Positions 26,897 through 37,168 are shown, counted from the stretch's first letter. The stretch: 64,000 nucleotides of DNA from Fibrella aquatilis (GCF_017353255.1 NZ_JAFMYU010000013.1:1-64000), one strand, 5' to 3'. Made by a program: numbers and translations. Notes: generated by a model not told the origin, from the letters alone.

Positions 26897-28270
26897 ATGG
26901 CGCAGAAGACATGTTTTGTCGTGATAGGCTTCGGCAAAAAGACTGATTTTGAGTCAGGTCGAACGCTCGACCTGGACAAGTCGTATCACAACCTGATAAA
27001 GCCGGCAGTTGAGGCAGCGGGCCTGACCTGCGTACGGGCTGATGAAATTGTGCATTCGGGCTTAATCGATGTGCCGATGTACGAACAACTGTTCTCCGCC
27101 GACGTGGTGGTGGCCGATCTATCTACGTCAAACAAAAACGCCTTTTACGAACTTGGCATCCGTCACGCCCTTAAACCATACACAACCATCGTGATTTCAG
27201 AAGATGGTGCTAAATCGTTTCCGTTCGATGTTAACCACGTTGCGATTCGGAAATACCACCACTTAGGCGAAGACATTGGCTATTCGGAAGTGCAGCGGTT
27301 TCAGAAGCTACTGACAGAATCGATCAAAGACATTCTGAACAAAGACCCGCGCGATAAAGACAGCCCGGTGTATACTTTTCTAAACAACCTAAATCCACCT
27401 GGTTTGGGCGAGGCCATAAAGACGATGATCAAGCAGGCAACAGACTCGATTACAATCGCATCAAATGAGTCTGAGGCATCGTTGGTAACAGGTGGCACGA
27501 CCCACAGTTTGCTGATGCAGCAGGTAGATAAAGCAGAGCAGGAAGGTGATTTCCTGACTGCGAAAACTCTATTGGGCTCCATCCGAACGATGATGGAGCC
27601 GCCTAAGGACCAACTTGGCCAACTGAGCCAACCCGAAGACCCTTACATCATTCAGCGGTTGGCATTACTTACCTATAAAAGCGAACACCCGACCCAGGAA
27701 AAATCACTGCAAAAAGCCCTAAGCCTTCTGCAAATACTAAATCCACAGACCTCTAATGATACGGAAACATTAGGGTTGTGGGGAGCAGTGAACAAGCGGC
27801 TCTACGGACTAACAAAAGACGTTTCATTCCTCACTCAAGCTATACGGGCTTACCGGCGGGGCTTCAACCTACGTAACGACTATTACAATGGCATCAATCT
27901 AGCCTATCTGTTCAACGTACGGGCCGCAATAACTACCAGCAGGGTAGAAGCTATAGCGGATTTTGTGCAAGCACAACGGTACCGGAGAGAAGTGCTGGAA
28001 GCCTGCGAACAATGGCTACAGGATAACCCAACTCCAACTAACCAAAACCCTAAAGCTAGTATCGGTCATAAGAAAAATCTGTACTGGGTACTAGCTACGA
28101 AAGCCGAAGCGTATATAGGCATTGGTGATACCGAAACAGGCGAGCAGCTCTTGAAACAAGCCTATGCCATTGCCCCCCTGAACTGGATGCGAACGTCGAC
28201 GGAGGATCAGATTAAGAAGCTTCAACCCTTGCTGTCTAATTCGCCGTTGCGTTATGTTCAGGCCGACTGA
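26897..28270 (+). CDS. DUF4071-type protein with deoxyribosyltransferase-like N-terminus
   Basis: A 457-aa protein. Residues 5-130 (CFVVIGFGKKTDF, DVPMYEQLFSADVVVADLSTSNKNAFYELGIRHAL) are a nucleoside 2-deoxyribosyltransferase/TIR-like Rossmann domain; the Glu in FYELGIRHA matches the catalytic Glu of these enzymes. Residues 190-457 are helical and TPR-like, as in MAP3K TRAFs-binding (DUF4071) proteins. Members occur in NTP-dependent conflict systems and may cleave nucleotides as effectors or signal relays. It follows the CHAT gene by 35 bp on the same strand. Confidence 0.75.
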   Translation: MAQKTCFVVIGFGKKTDFESGRTLDLDKSYHNLIKPAVEAAGLTCVRADEIVHSGLIDVPMYEQLFSADVVVADLSTSNKNAFYELGIRHALKPYTTIVISEDGAKSFPFDVNHVAIRKYHHLGEDIGYSEVQRFQKLLTESIKDILNKDPRDKDSPVYTFLNNLNPPGLGEAIKTMIKQATDSITIASNESEASLVTGGTTHSLLMQQVDKAEQEGDFLTAKTLLGSIRTMMEPPKDQLGQLSQPEDPYIIQRLALLTYKSEHPTQEKSLQKALSLLQILNPQTSNDTETLGLWGAVNKRLYGLTKDVSFLTQAIRAYRRGFNLRNDYYNGINLAYLFNVRAAITTSRVEAIADFVQAQRYRREVLEACEQWLQDNPTPTNQNPKASIGHKKNLYWVLATKAEAYIGIGDTETGEQLLKQAYAIAPLNWMRTSTEDQIKKLQPLLSNSPLRYVQAD

Positions 28271-28355
28271 TCCATTTACTGTTAGCACTTCAAATTGTCT
28301 TACGACTGTCAAGCCGATAAAGATATTCCCGACGCGAGCGCAAAGGCGTTGATTC

Positions 28356-29222
28356 TTGACATTAGATCAATTTAATAAATTTAATCACCTACGTTCAACA
28401 AATCTGCTTTTGGAAAAGGATAAATCAGAGGTATTTATCAGCTATCGCAGAGCCGACAAGCATTATGCCGACCAACTTTACAATCTACTTACCAAGCAGG
28501 ATGTTGAGGCTTGGTATGACCCTCTCATTCCACTTGGCATGAATTGGCGTGACGCTATTGTAAAACACTTAAAAAATGCGAAAGTTATGGTCATTTTACT
28601 GTCAATAGAAGCTCTCAAATCCGAGGAACTTAAGAAAGAATTGGCTGTGGCCGTTCAGGCTAAGGTACAGTTGTTGGCCGTGCGTTTAGAAGATGTAAAA
28701 CCCAGTGGAGCCTTTGCGTATGAACTTGCTAGCATTCAGTGGTTCGATATTTTTGTAGATCCAGATTCACGATTACCCCAATTGGCCGACGTTTTGAGGG
28801 TACTAGTAAATGAGCCCCAAGAAAATCCACGAACCCTGAAAAATTTACTTCAAATACTTGGAAAAGAGGGGTATAACATAACCTTAAGTGCTAAAAGTAT
28901 AATCTATAATAATAACGTTATCTTAAGTTCCTTCTTTGCAATATCAATACTACTACTTTTGCTTTATCAACACCTTGTTTCTCCCATTGATGAGTTAATT
29001 AACAATGGAGTCAATTCATTAAAAGCCTACGGTTATACAATGTTTGCGGTTACGCTTGGGTCGCCTTTACTTTTCCTTTCTGTCCTACAAGGTGAAATAA
29101 CCACTCGTGAGTTACCCCTTCTTGTAGTAGCTCTATTAAATTCAGTGCTTCTTGTTTTACTCTTGAGAAATTTTTGTTTCACGATTTATCGTAAATGGAT
29201 TTTAAAAAAACTGCAAAAATGA
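28356..29222 (+). CDS. TIR domain protein with three C-terminal transmembrane helices
   Basis: A 288-aa protein. No ATG precedes the TIR domain, so translation must start at TTG 28356 or TTG 28410. The TIR domain (residues 23-150) shows SEVFISYRRADKHYADQL, WYDPLIPLGMNW and SEELKKELAVAVQAK with a candidate catalytic Glu. Residues 190-285 hold three hydrophobic helices. Membrane-bound TIR proteins can act as NAD-consuming effectors at the inner membrane. The last four bases (ATGA) overlap the start of the HEAT-repeat gene, so the two are translationally coupled. Confidence 0.85.
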   Translation: MTLDQFNKFNHLRSTNLLLEKDKSEVFISYRRADKHYADQLYNLLTKQDVEAWYDPLIPLGMNWRDAIVKHLKNAKVMVILLSIEALKSEELKKELAVAVQAKVQLLAVRLEDVKPSGAFAYELASIQWFDIFVDPDSRLPQLADVLRVLVNEPQENPRTLKNLLQILGKEGYNITLSAKSIIYNNNVILSSFFAISILLLLLYQHLVSPIDELINNGVNSLKAYGYTMFAVTLGSPLLFLSVLQGEITTRELPLLVVALLNSVLLVLLLRNFCFTIYRKWILKKLQK

Positions 29223-32200
29223 AGACGCAGGCATCAACATTGGTTTTCTTGGAACAGTATGAAATGGGCTATAGAGGCTATCATTTAAGTATTACTGTAA
29301 TGATAGCTCTTGAAATTATTTTGAGTTTCACATGCTTTGTAAGGGCGCAAGCCCCAACTGTAGTTAATAACCCTAAACCAGAAAGGATTTCATCAGATCC
29401 TACGGTAAGCGATACTACTTACTCAGAGACGTACCTACTTCCATTACTCAAAAATAAGGATCCCCAAATCCGCCAATCTGTAGCACTGAAATTATCGGAG
29501 TTAGAGAAGCCTTCAGTGGTGGCAATTAAAGCAATAGTGAATTTACTGGCAGATTCGAGTGAAAGAGTAAGGTTTCAAGCTTTAGCTGGACTTATGCGCC
29601 TTGGTGAACTAGCAACTGATGAGTTGAGTAAGACACTCTCTGACACCACATTGGTTGGTAAATTCTCCTATCATTCTGAAGCGTATAATGGAGGAAGGTA
29701 TCTCAATATTAGCAATTCTGATCTCGCTTACGCGGCACTTAGCTATGCAAAGACTACAGATGTTGATGTCCTGTTAAGTAGGTATAATACCGCTCCTAAT
29801 TCAAAAACGAAGCCTAATGCCAAAACAGATATTGATTTCCTGTTAAGTAGGTTTAATGTATCCAGCAAGTCGGTAAGAGAACGTATACTTCGTCTACTAG
29901 AGACTGTTCCAGTACAAGTGACACCTACTCTTTACAAAGCTATTGAAGGCGATGACCGCACATTGGCAATTACAGCTATAAATATGGTAGGCCGGGCTTC
30001 GTCACCTAAAACAGATGCCGTTCCAATATTATCCCGTATTATGATTAATGGTTCTGATAATTTGCGGAAAGCGGCTTCTTTTACTTTAGCCAAGATTCCG
30101 GGGGTTGGGATTACTACACTTCAGCGTATGCTTAATAGTCCTAATGCTGTGATACGTAGATATTCACTTGCGGCCTATCCCGCCGACGTTGACAGTGCTG
30201 CTCTTTTAATAGCTACTTTTTTAAAAGATCCTGACTCGGAGGTTCGATCTGTAGCACTTAATCGCATACAAACACCAGATTTTTCTGAGTCCTATTTTTA
30301 CGCCCGCCGTTCCCCCTGCGAACTTGTTGCCAAGACAGAACAGCTTTCTAAATTCTGGCTTACGTTGCCTAGGTCAACAGTTGTTGATGTTCTGCTTTTA
30401 CTAAAAGATGCATCACCCAAAGTTCGTCAATCGGCGATTAGAACACTTGGGTCATTAGCATGTATTCATCCCGAGCATGCTTCAACCATTGCGGATACCT
30501 TACTCAAGCAAATTGCTAATCCTGCGGTAGGCATAAAATCTGAGGCTATAGCGCAATTAGCTAAACTTACTGAAACTGGTATTGCACCACGAGCAAATAA
30601 CTGCCTAGATATCATTGTTATTGAACTAGAAAAAACAATGAGCCAACGTAGAAATAAGGAAGTTATAGAATCAGATAATCAGTGGCGAACGGAAGAAGGC
30701 ACTCACCAATTGTTGACAATACTTAGAAAAATAAAATTACCAGATACACCACATAAAGATTTAATAAAGTTATTAACAACTCTTACACTCGAACAAGGAG
30801 AGTATGGCAATAAAGATGTCGATTCTATTTTGATGGCACGACCAGCATGGAAAGATGAAATGGTTAAGGAATTGATTTCTCGATATCCAAAACTTAAACT
30901 TTTTGATTATAAAGCTCTGGAAACTCTGCATCACTTTAAGTCAAATAGTCCCGTCTTTATTCAGGCATTCGATCAGCTTTTGTTACATCCCGATAAAAAT
31001 ATACGTATTCAAGCGGCCATAGAGCTCGTGGAACTAGAAAACACCGACCGTGTACTTAACGTACTTCAAGAAGGTGCACGAAGTTTTGAGGGTTATGCTG
31101 GAACATATGGACTGGCTGCGGATTACTTGACAAATAGTATAAAGGGTATCGAACGCCTGATTGCAATCGTCGAAGACCCTAAAACGACAAAAAAGACCCG
31201 CAACGCATTGCTTTATTATGGATTAAGTCGTGTCGTTGACAAAGACAAACGGGTTGCCGATCTTGTACTGGCTTCAGCAGGCGACTTGTCAAATCCGGAT
31301 CAGGACCATATGATTTGGGCCTTACGCTCTGTTAAAACGCATCGTGACCAGGTTCAGACCACGTTAGAAAAGGCGTTTTACTCAAAGAATGCAGAAGTTC
31401 GTCGAGCTGTTGCGATGGTATGGGCGGAACTAGGGTTTCTACCTGATAAGCTTTTAAATCGGATCACTGAGGATCCAGTTCCTCGTGTCCGCGAAACAGT
31501 TTTCCAACTCCTTAATAGCCTCCCAACAAATGACTCACGGCTAATTGATATTATAAACATTGCCATAAAAGACACCAACCAAGATGTCCGTGATGCAGCC
31601 TTACAATTCGCGGGACAGTTGGGAAATGTTGGAAGAGCAATATTGACAGAGTATGCTAGTAAGGGAAACCCACTGACATACGACTTCTTTAATGGAATAG
31701 AGAAACTAAGATCATATGATCGTGCCTTGCTTTCTGTACTCGAACTGCGTAAGGTAAATGCCTCTCAAGATGTCCGAACTCAAATTGACGACCTTTTAGG
31801 AACTGTTGAGAGCGATTCGCTGGTGGATCGAAATAAGCTTTACACACAATTACAAAGTCAAAATGAAAATGATCGGTACAGTGCTGCCAAAACACTATTT
31901 GCGCTTCATGAAGACCCTTGGGCAAAAGGTGGCGACATTGCAACTGTATTGATGAACATTGAAGTAGATCGAATCTTGAGAGAACGCCTTGGAAAAGTAC
32001 TTGATCAACTATACCCTGTTTATGAAGTATTAACATCAGGCCGTATACGCCACTTACCTCAGTTTCCCTGGCCACCACCAGCCGGTTATCAACGCGTTGT
32101 GGTCCAACGTGATCTGCTAAAAATAGGTCAAAACGCCACTTTAGGTACAGTTTACAATAAACTAGTGAGTACCCTAGAAACGGCAGATAAAGGCTTTGAG

Positions 32201-32626
32201 CACGGTTTGTTTGAACTGGAATCGAGTGGGTTTGCCTTGGTAGCACGAATGGAGCATATTGAAAGTGATGGCACACCCTTACCAGACCCTGGTAGATGGA
32301 TAAAAGATGGTTATCCGAACATGAGTCTTTTGAGTTTTTTAGGCGATTTATTCTTTGAGAAGCCTGGCTTCTTCCGCATAGTAGTGTTTGCCATTACAGA
32401 CGATGTGGCTCCGGTGGCAAATGCAAAGGCTCAATTGCCTGATTTTTCGACAGGAGCCGCAGCAATGCCACGTGATATGGCAGCAAAGCCATTTACTAAT
32501 GATCAGGAAGTGCTTGCACTTGTCTATTGCTTTGAGCGACGTAAAAATGCGAGTATTGTTCCTCGGAGAGATGGCGCACTGTCAGCTCAGCAACACTTGA
32601 TAAAGGCAGGGGTTTGGGCGAGATAA
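29219..32626 (+). CDS. HEAT-repeat protein coupled to membrane TIR
   Basis: A 1135-aa protein starting at ATG 29219, chosen because it overlaps the upstream TGA (ATGA); ATG 29195 is possible but less likely. A signal peptide or membrane anchor near residues 20-45 is followed by about 900 residues of HEAT repeats (DPQIRQSVALKLSELE, SERVRFQALAGLMRLGE, DSEVRSVALNRI, SPKVRQSAIRTLGSLA). The last 200 residues form a separate domain (FPWPPPAGYQRVVVQRDLLKIG, FFRIVVFAI). Probably a scaffold or sensor for the membrane TIR, acting outside or at the membrane. The gene is clearly poorer in GC than the genes at 17-27 kb. Confidence 0.8.
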   Translation: MKTQASTLVFLEQYEMGYRGYHLSITVMIALEIILSFTCFVRAQAPTVVNNPKPERISSDPTVSDTTYSETYLLPLLKNKDPQIRQSVALKLSELEKPSVVAIKAIVNLLADSSERVRFQALAGLMRLGELATDELSKTLSDTTLVGKFSYHSEAYNGGRYLNISNSDLAYAALSYAKTTDVDVLLSRYNTAPNSKTKPNAKTDIDFLLSRFNVSSKSVRERILRLLETVPVQVTPTLYKAIEGDDRTLAITAINMVGRASSPKTDAVPILSRIMINGSDNLRKAASFTLAKIPGVGITTLQRMLNSPNAVIRRYSLAAYPADVDSAALLIATFLKDPDSEVRSVALNRIQTPDFSESYFYARRSPCELVAKTEQLSKFWLTLPRSTVVDVLLLLKDASPKVRQSAIRTLGSLACIHPEHASTIADTLLKQIANPAVGIKSEAIAQLAKLTETGIAPRANNCLDIIVIELEKTMSQRRNKEVIESDNQWRTEEGTHQLLTILRKIKLPDTPHKDLIKLLTTLTLEQGEYGNKDVDSILMARPAWKDEMVKELISRYPKLKLFDYKALETLHHFKSNSPVFIQAFDQLLLHPDKNIRIQAAIELVELENTDRVLNVLQEGARSFEGYAGTYGLAADYLTNSIKGIERLIAIVEDPKTTKKTRNALLYYGLSRVVDKDKRVADLVLASAGDLSNPDQDHMIWALRSVKTHRDQVQTTLEKAFYSKNAEVRRAVAMVWAELGFLPDKLLNRITEDPVPRVRETVFQLLNSLPTNDSRLIDIINIAIKDTNQDVRDAALQFAGQLGNVGRAILTEYASKGNPLTYDFFNGIEKLRSYDRALLSVLELRKVNASQDVRTQIDDLLGTVESDSLVDRNKLYTQLQSQNENDRYSAAKTLFALHEDPWAKGGDIATVLMNIEVDRILRERLGKVLDQLYPVYEVLTSGRIRHLPQFPWPPPAGYQRVVVQRDLLKIGQNATLGTVYNKLVSTLETADKGFEHGLFELESSGFALVARMEHIESDGTPLPDPGRWIKDGYPNMSLLSFLGDLFFEKPGFFRIVVFAITDDVAPVANAKAQLPDFSTGAAAMPRDMAAKPFTNDQEVLALVYCFERRKNASIVPRRDGALSAQQHLIKAGVWAR

Positions 32627-32760
32627 GATAACCCACTACGAACTCGACGTCGATCAGTGGTTAAACCATTTCTTTTGGTAAAGACACTCTTGCCCACGCA
32701 TTAACTGGCGATATATCTCAACTCTCCCTTCGCCTTAATAGATATATTTACAGACACAGT

Positions 32761-35700
32761 TCACACATCCATTTTCGCCATCAGTTCATCAATTACGCGG
32801 TTCCACTCTTTGTCGTTGTTGGGAGTGCCGATGCTGATGATGTTTTTTTCGGCTTGGGTTGGATCGTCGGTTTGTTGATAGTTGGCCATGTCGGTTCGTT
32901 TCCAGCCGCAGGGTTGCAGTTCTATGAAAAAGAATTTGGCGGTCTCACTCTGAAGTTGCTGAATAGCGAGTGGAATTTCCGTTTTCATGATATATTCGGT
33001 GGCCAGAAAATCTGGGCTGAGCAAGAAAATAATTACATCCGAATTTCTCATCTCGTTACGGATGCTGTCGTCCCATTTCGAGCCTGATTCAATCATGCGG
33101 TCGTACCAGGGGTCGATGATTCCATTTGATTTCAGGATTTCCAGATGGGTAACAAACCGTTTGATGAAGTCGGCGTTTTTGGACGAATACGAGATAAATA
33201 GCTTTTTAGGTAGTTTCTCGAAACTGGTGATGTGTTTAAAATCATTAACGCTGAATGTTTTGCCATTCTTCGAAAAGCTAAACTGGTTATTTGCTACCGC
33301 TTCCTTCAGCGCCTGCACATCGAAAAAGTCGGTACTATTTACGGAGATTTTTTTACTAACCGTCCAGCCCTTATTGAGTTCATCGAGCGTGTTTTCAATT
33401 TCTTTTTCAAGCCCGTTTTTCTGAAATGGCCCCATCGTTCGAATGTTGACAACACCCTGATCTTTATCTTTCCGTAATTCGACATATACCATCTGCCGGG
33501 CTGAGCCCTCGCCTTTGCTCACAATAATGCCATTGCGCCAGAAAGGCATGTTTTTAACTCCCGCTGACGTATCGATGCTGGCACTATTTAGGTAACGAGC
33601 AAACAGGCTGAGCAACAGTGTTTTGTGGAAATAGGCTTTATAGATGAAACGTATGTGGTTGTGGGTGAACGTATTCAGAAAAAAGGCAACGGACGGGTCA
33701 GGGTTAACGGGCAGGAACTGGGGTGCCAGAAATTCCGAATCATTAATTTTTAGGATAGAGTTATTCTTTAGTAAAAGGTCAATCGCCTCTCTCTGGCTCT
33801 CAACGTGACTCACCTGCGACAATTTGAAAAAGCCCCGGTCGCTGCCCCGTTTGGCTACGTCCATAATCTCTTTGATGATCTCATTCAGCCGGTTAATCTG
33901 AGTGAACACCACCCCATCGTTGTCAGCGTGTTTGTCGTAAAACACGACACCGATGGCGTTCAGGATCTGGGAAATAATTTCCGCATTCTCTTTTGTGAAC
34001 GTAATGGATGCATCATTAATAATTTGCTGACATTCAGCCCAGAAATCGTCTAAAGTAATGGCCTGAAAAGGGCGTGGCTTGGTCAGATAGTCATCGATTA
34101 TTTTGTATTCAAAATTAATTAGTTGCCGCCCCGACAGGTTGAGAGCGTTCATGTAGTCGGTCAACACTTCGTTCAGAATTTGGGTACGTTTGCGGGCTGT
34201 CAGCGACATACTAAAGAATCCCGCAATGTTGGGGTACTGCTGGCTCAATTCTTGCTGGTTTAGTCGTCCTTCGCCCAAATCAATTTTGTTTTGCAATACC
34301 AATACGGGAGCAGTGGTGCTGGAAGTCATGCTTGTATCAGTCTTGTACATAGGGCGGAATTTATCGGCCAGATTATAATTAATCGACTCCAACCAGTAGG
34401 CCAGCGGGTAATTTTCGTAAACGAGGTTTGTGGGCTGGCCTGCTGTCGTTTCTATTTCTTCCGAGTAATTGTTGGTGGCCGTATCCCAGAGTAAAATATA
34501 GGCGGTATCGTGCGAGTAATACATCCGGTGGGCGTCGTGGTAGTAGTCCTGCCCACCAAAATCGAAAATATTAACCAGCATCGGCTTACCAAACGACGCA
34601 TCCCAGCGCTGTATATCCAACAGGTGGGTGGAATTATGATTCCGGGCCAGTTTAACACCGCGCAAAAATTCACTTAAATTGGTTTTACCTACTTTACTGT
34701 TACCCACCAAGATAAGCTTTACGATTTCCAGCTTTCGGGTTCCGTAAGTTTGGGCATCATCGAAATACTTTAGGATAGCTTCCTGCCCTTTTTCAATAAC
34801 CTCAATAGAAGGCTCGGCCAGAGTCGTGTTGTCTTTAATAAAAATACCCTCGTCAGTTTCGCTATAACTATACTTAAGCAGCACGGTCAAGCCTTTTTTG
34901 ATGTGCCCCAGTAGCGGCTTGATCGATATGATCCGGTTGCCGGTTAATACTATCCGCTTCAGATTGGGTAGGTCGGCCAGTTCATCAACCCGTTTTAATC
35001 GATTGCTGCTAACATACAGGATGGTAAGCTGCTGAAGGTGCTGCAGCCCCGTTAGGCTATCCAACTGGTTCGACGACAGCCCCAACTTAGTCAAAGACAG
35101 ATTTTTATTCAGATTCTCGATGGTGCGGAGCCGGTTGAACTGCATATCGAGTATCTGGAGGCTGGTTAGTTTTTCAATCCCCTCAATCTGCTCAATTTCA
35201 TTGTAGGTGATATTAAATTGCTCCAGCTTGGTGAGGTTATCCAGGTTTTCGAGCTTGCGGATGTAGTTTTTGTCCAGGTACAGTTGCTTTAACCAGGGCA
35301 TATCGAGTAGGTCGCGCGGAATAACCGTCAGGCTGCATTCGTTCAAGCGAAGGATGCCACTTCGTTCAGATTTCTCCTGGGCAATGAGCTTCATTGCCTT
35401 GCTGTTTTGTTTTAAATGAGCAATGCCCACCAGAGCTTCCACTACTTCGCCATAGGCTTCCTCCCGGTTCTTAAAGTCGCTTACGGGCCTGCCAAACTTA
35501 GGAAGCCCCTGAAAATCGGCGATGGGCGTTTGCGTCCAGTCACTCGGTTCCAATATGATAGGGATGACTTTATGCGTCTGGTCGGTTTTGCCACTTTTTA
35601 GGATTTCTTCCAGTTCAGGATTTTTACTGGTCGACTGTAGATAGTTATTAGTAACCAGTAGCAGGTATACATCGGCCTCCCGCCGCATGTCGGCCATTCT

Positions 35701-35874
35701 TTTCACCCACACATCGCCGGGGATTAGATTCTCATCCGATGTAATACGAATGTTCTGCCCCGATGCCACAATGTAGTTTTCTAGGTCCTGCTTGTAGGTT
35801 ACGTCGAGCTGCGAGTAGGAAATGAAGACATTAAGGGGAGGCAAAGGGGGCGTCGAACTGCTGGTCAGTTGCAT
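32761..35874 (-). CDS. TIR-LRR-Roc-COR-TIR protein (bacterial Roco with two TIR domains)
   Basis: A 1037-aa multidomain protein. TIR 1 is at residues 13-150 (LNVFISYSQLDVTYKQDL). Leucine-rich repeats lie at about 180-335 (LKQLYLDKNYIRKLENLDNLTKLEQF). The Roc GTPase is at about 380-580, with G1 GNSKVGKTN, G3 DFGGQD and G4 NKID. COR follows to about 800. TIR 2 is at 886-1035 (LPKKLFISYSSKNADF, FLATEYIMKTEIPLA with candidate catalytic Glu). Roco proteins are GTP-switched dimers. Here the GTPase and LRR sensor appear to control two built-in TIR NADase-like heads, so sensing and execution are in one polypeptide. Confidence 0.9.
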   Translation of the reverse strand: MQLTSSSTPPLPPLNVFISYSQLDVTYKQDLENYIVASGQNIRITSDENLIPGDVWVKRMADMRREADVYLLLVTNNYLQSTSKNPELEEILKSGKTDQTHKVIPIILEPSDWTQTPIADFQGLPKFGRPVSDFKNREEAYGEVVEALVGIAHLKQNSKAMKLIAQEKSERSGILRLNECSLTVIPRDLLDMPWLKQLYLDKNYIRKLENLDNLTKLEQFNITYNEIEQIEGIEKLTSLQILDMQFNRLRTIENLNKNLSLTKLGLSSNQLDSLTGLQHLQQLTILYVSSNRLKRVDELADLPNLKRIVLTGNRIISIKPLLGHIKKGLTVLLKYSYSETDEGIFIKDNTTLAEPSIEVIEKGQEAILKYFDDAQTYGTRKLEIVKLILVGNSKVGKTNLSEFLRGVKLARNHNSTHLLDIQRWDASFGKPMLVNIFDFGGQDYYHDAHRMYYSHDTAYILLWDTATNNYSEEIETTAGQPTNLVYENYPLAYWLESINYNLADKFRPMYKTDTSMTSSTTAPVLVLQNKIDLGEGRLNQQELSQQYPNIAGFFSMSLTARKRTQILNEVLTDYMNALNLSGRQLINFEYKIIDDYLTKPRPFQAITLDDFWAECQQIINDASITFTKENAEIISQILNAIGVVFYDKHADNDGVVFTQINRLNEIIKEIMDVAKRGSDRGFFKLSQVSHVESQREAIDLLLKNNSILKINDSEFLAPQFLPVNPDPSVAFFLNTFTHNHIRFIYKAYFHKTLLLSLFARYLNSASIDTSAGVKNMPFWRNGIIVSKGEGSARQMVYVELRKDKDQGVVNIRTMGPFQKNGLEKEIENTLDELNKGWTVSKKISVNSTDFFDVQALKEAVANNQFSFSKNGKTFSVNDFKHITSFEKLPKKLFISYSSKNADFIKRFVTHLEILKSNGIIDPWYDRMIESGSKWDDSIRNEMRNSDVIIFLLSPDFLATEYIMKTEIPLAIQQLQSETAKFFFIELQPCGWKRTDMANYQQTDDPTQAEKNIISIGTPNNDKEWNRVIDELMAKMDV

Positions 35875-36058
35875 ATGTCGAAACAGTTTATTGAAAGATC
35901 AGTCGGCTTCAGGTACGTTAACAATCAGGCTATATAGGGCAGTGCGTCAGCTACCGGCATGATTAACGATGGAGTGTGTCTTACTAAACGTATGGTTTTT
36001 AGCTGTGATGGGATGCATAATCCTGTCACTTTACGTGGCGAGATAGGCGTTTAGTCGA

Positions 36059-37168
36059 CTAAACAAACTGCGCGAAATGTTCTTTCACTACCTTTCTATC
36101 GGCTACGGCTCTCCCGACGCTTTGCAATTCAGCCTTATAGTTTACGGAGTCCATCTGCTGCACCTGCTCAGGCTTCACCTGAAACAGGCCTAGCTCATCA
36201 AGCCCTCTACGCGATAAGTCGGCATTGTAGCGAACATAGGTGAACAGTTTTCTGTTAACCGGCCCTTTTACGTCGCACATGTCGCCTACTTCGCGATCCA
36301 AATGATTACCATGAAGACAACGACCGAAGGTGCGGCATAGAAAGTCCTGCTCGTTGGAGGCTGCGTACATGAGTGCAGACGGAATGGAGGAGGCATTATA
36401 AAGCAGGTTCATCTCGCCGGGGGCCAAATCGGCATTAGCACTAGCCGATGCCCCCGTACCGACCGACACCAACAGCATGTCCTTTTCGCCCGTGGGCCAC
36501 GCCAGCTTATAAGGCTCTACGGTGGCCATTAGAAAGAGTTGAAAGGCAGGATTGTTGTACATAGTGACGCCCCCATCCACAAAGATGAAGTTATTCGGCC
36601 CTACCTTAATGGATTCGGGCGGGAAGTAGGTTGGTGCCGCAGTGCTTGCCCGTACCAGTTGCCACAGAGGAAAATTAAGGTTTGAGTCAGACCGGTCATT
36701 GTATTTGGCCGCCGGGTTGTTCGATACCGGCCAGGGCGAGTCAGTCGTAGCGTTGCGCATCACCAGCATCAGCAGGGTTTTGAGTTTGTCGCTGCCTAAT
36801 GTCGTGTCTTTACCAATGACATCCTGAAGTTTGCCCGCCAGTTTTTCGTCTTCATATTTGAAGCGGAATCGCTGTAGCAAACCAGCCTTATCAAACATGA
36901 CCCTGCCACTTTCCTGATAAAAATCCCGGATGGTATCTACCCGCATGCCCAACGACAGGCAGGTGGCAATGATAGCTCCGGTGCTCGTTCCGGCAATGTA
37001 GTCGAAGTAATCGGCCAGTACGAACTGGTCATCACGGCCTTGAGCTTCCTGTAAAAGACGCTCGATTTTGGCCAGGATTTCGATTGTGATGATGCCACGA
37101 TAACCGCCCCCATCAAGGGCCAGTAGTTTACGTGGGCCGGTTTTGTTCAGTAAGTGCTGGATAGACAT
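36059..37168 (-). CDS. Patatin-like phospholipase
   Basis: A 369-aa patatin. The oxyanion loop is LALDGGGYRG (about residue 20), the nucleophile elbow is GTSTG with Ser62, and the catalytic Asp is in FIFVDGGVTMYNN. Patatins hydrolyse membrane phospholipids. In defence loci (CapV of CBASS) they destroy the inner membrane after activation by a cyclic nucleotide, but no CD-NTase is visible in this island. It lies about 185 bp upstream of the TIR-Roco gene on the same strand, so it may be that protein's partner effector or an independent one. Confidence 0.88.
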   Translation of the reverse strand: MSIQHLLNKTGPRKLLALDGGGYRGIITIEILAKIERLLQEAQGRDDQFVLADYFDYIAGTSTGAIIATCLSLGMRVDTIRDFYQESGRVMFDKAGLLQRFRFKYEDEKLAGKLQDVIGKDTTLGSDKLKTLLMLVMRNATTDSPWPVSNNPAAKYNDRSDSNLNFPLWQLVRASTAAPTYFPPESIKVGPNNFIFVDGGVTMYNNPAFQLFLMATVEPYKLAWPTGEKDMLLVSVGTGASASANADLAPGEMNLLYNASSIPSALMYAASNEQDFLCRTFGRCLHGNHLDREVGDMCDVKGPVNRKLFTYVRYNADLSRRGLDELGLFQVKPEQVQQMDSVNYKAELQSVGRAVADRKVVKEHFAQFV

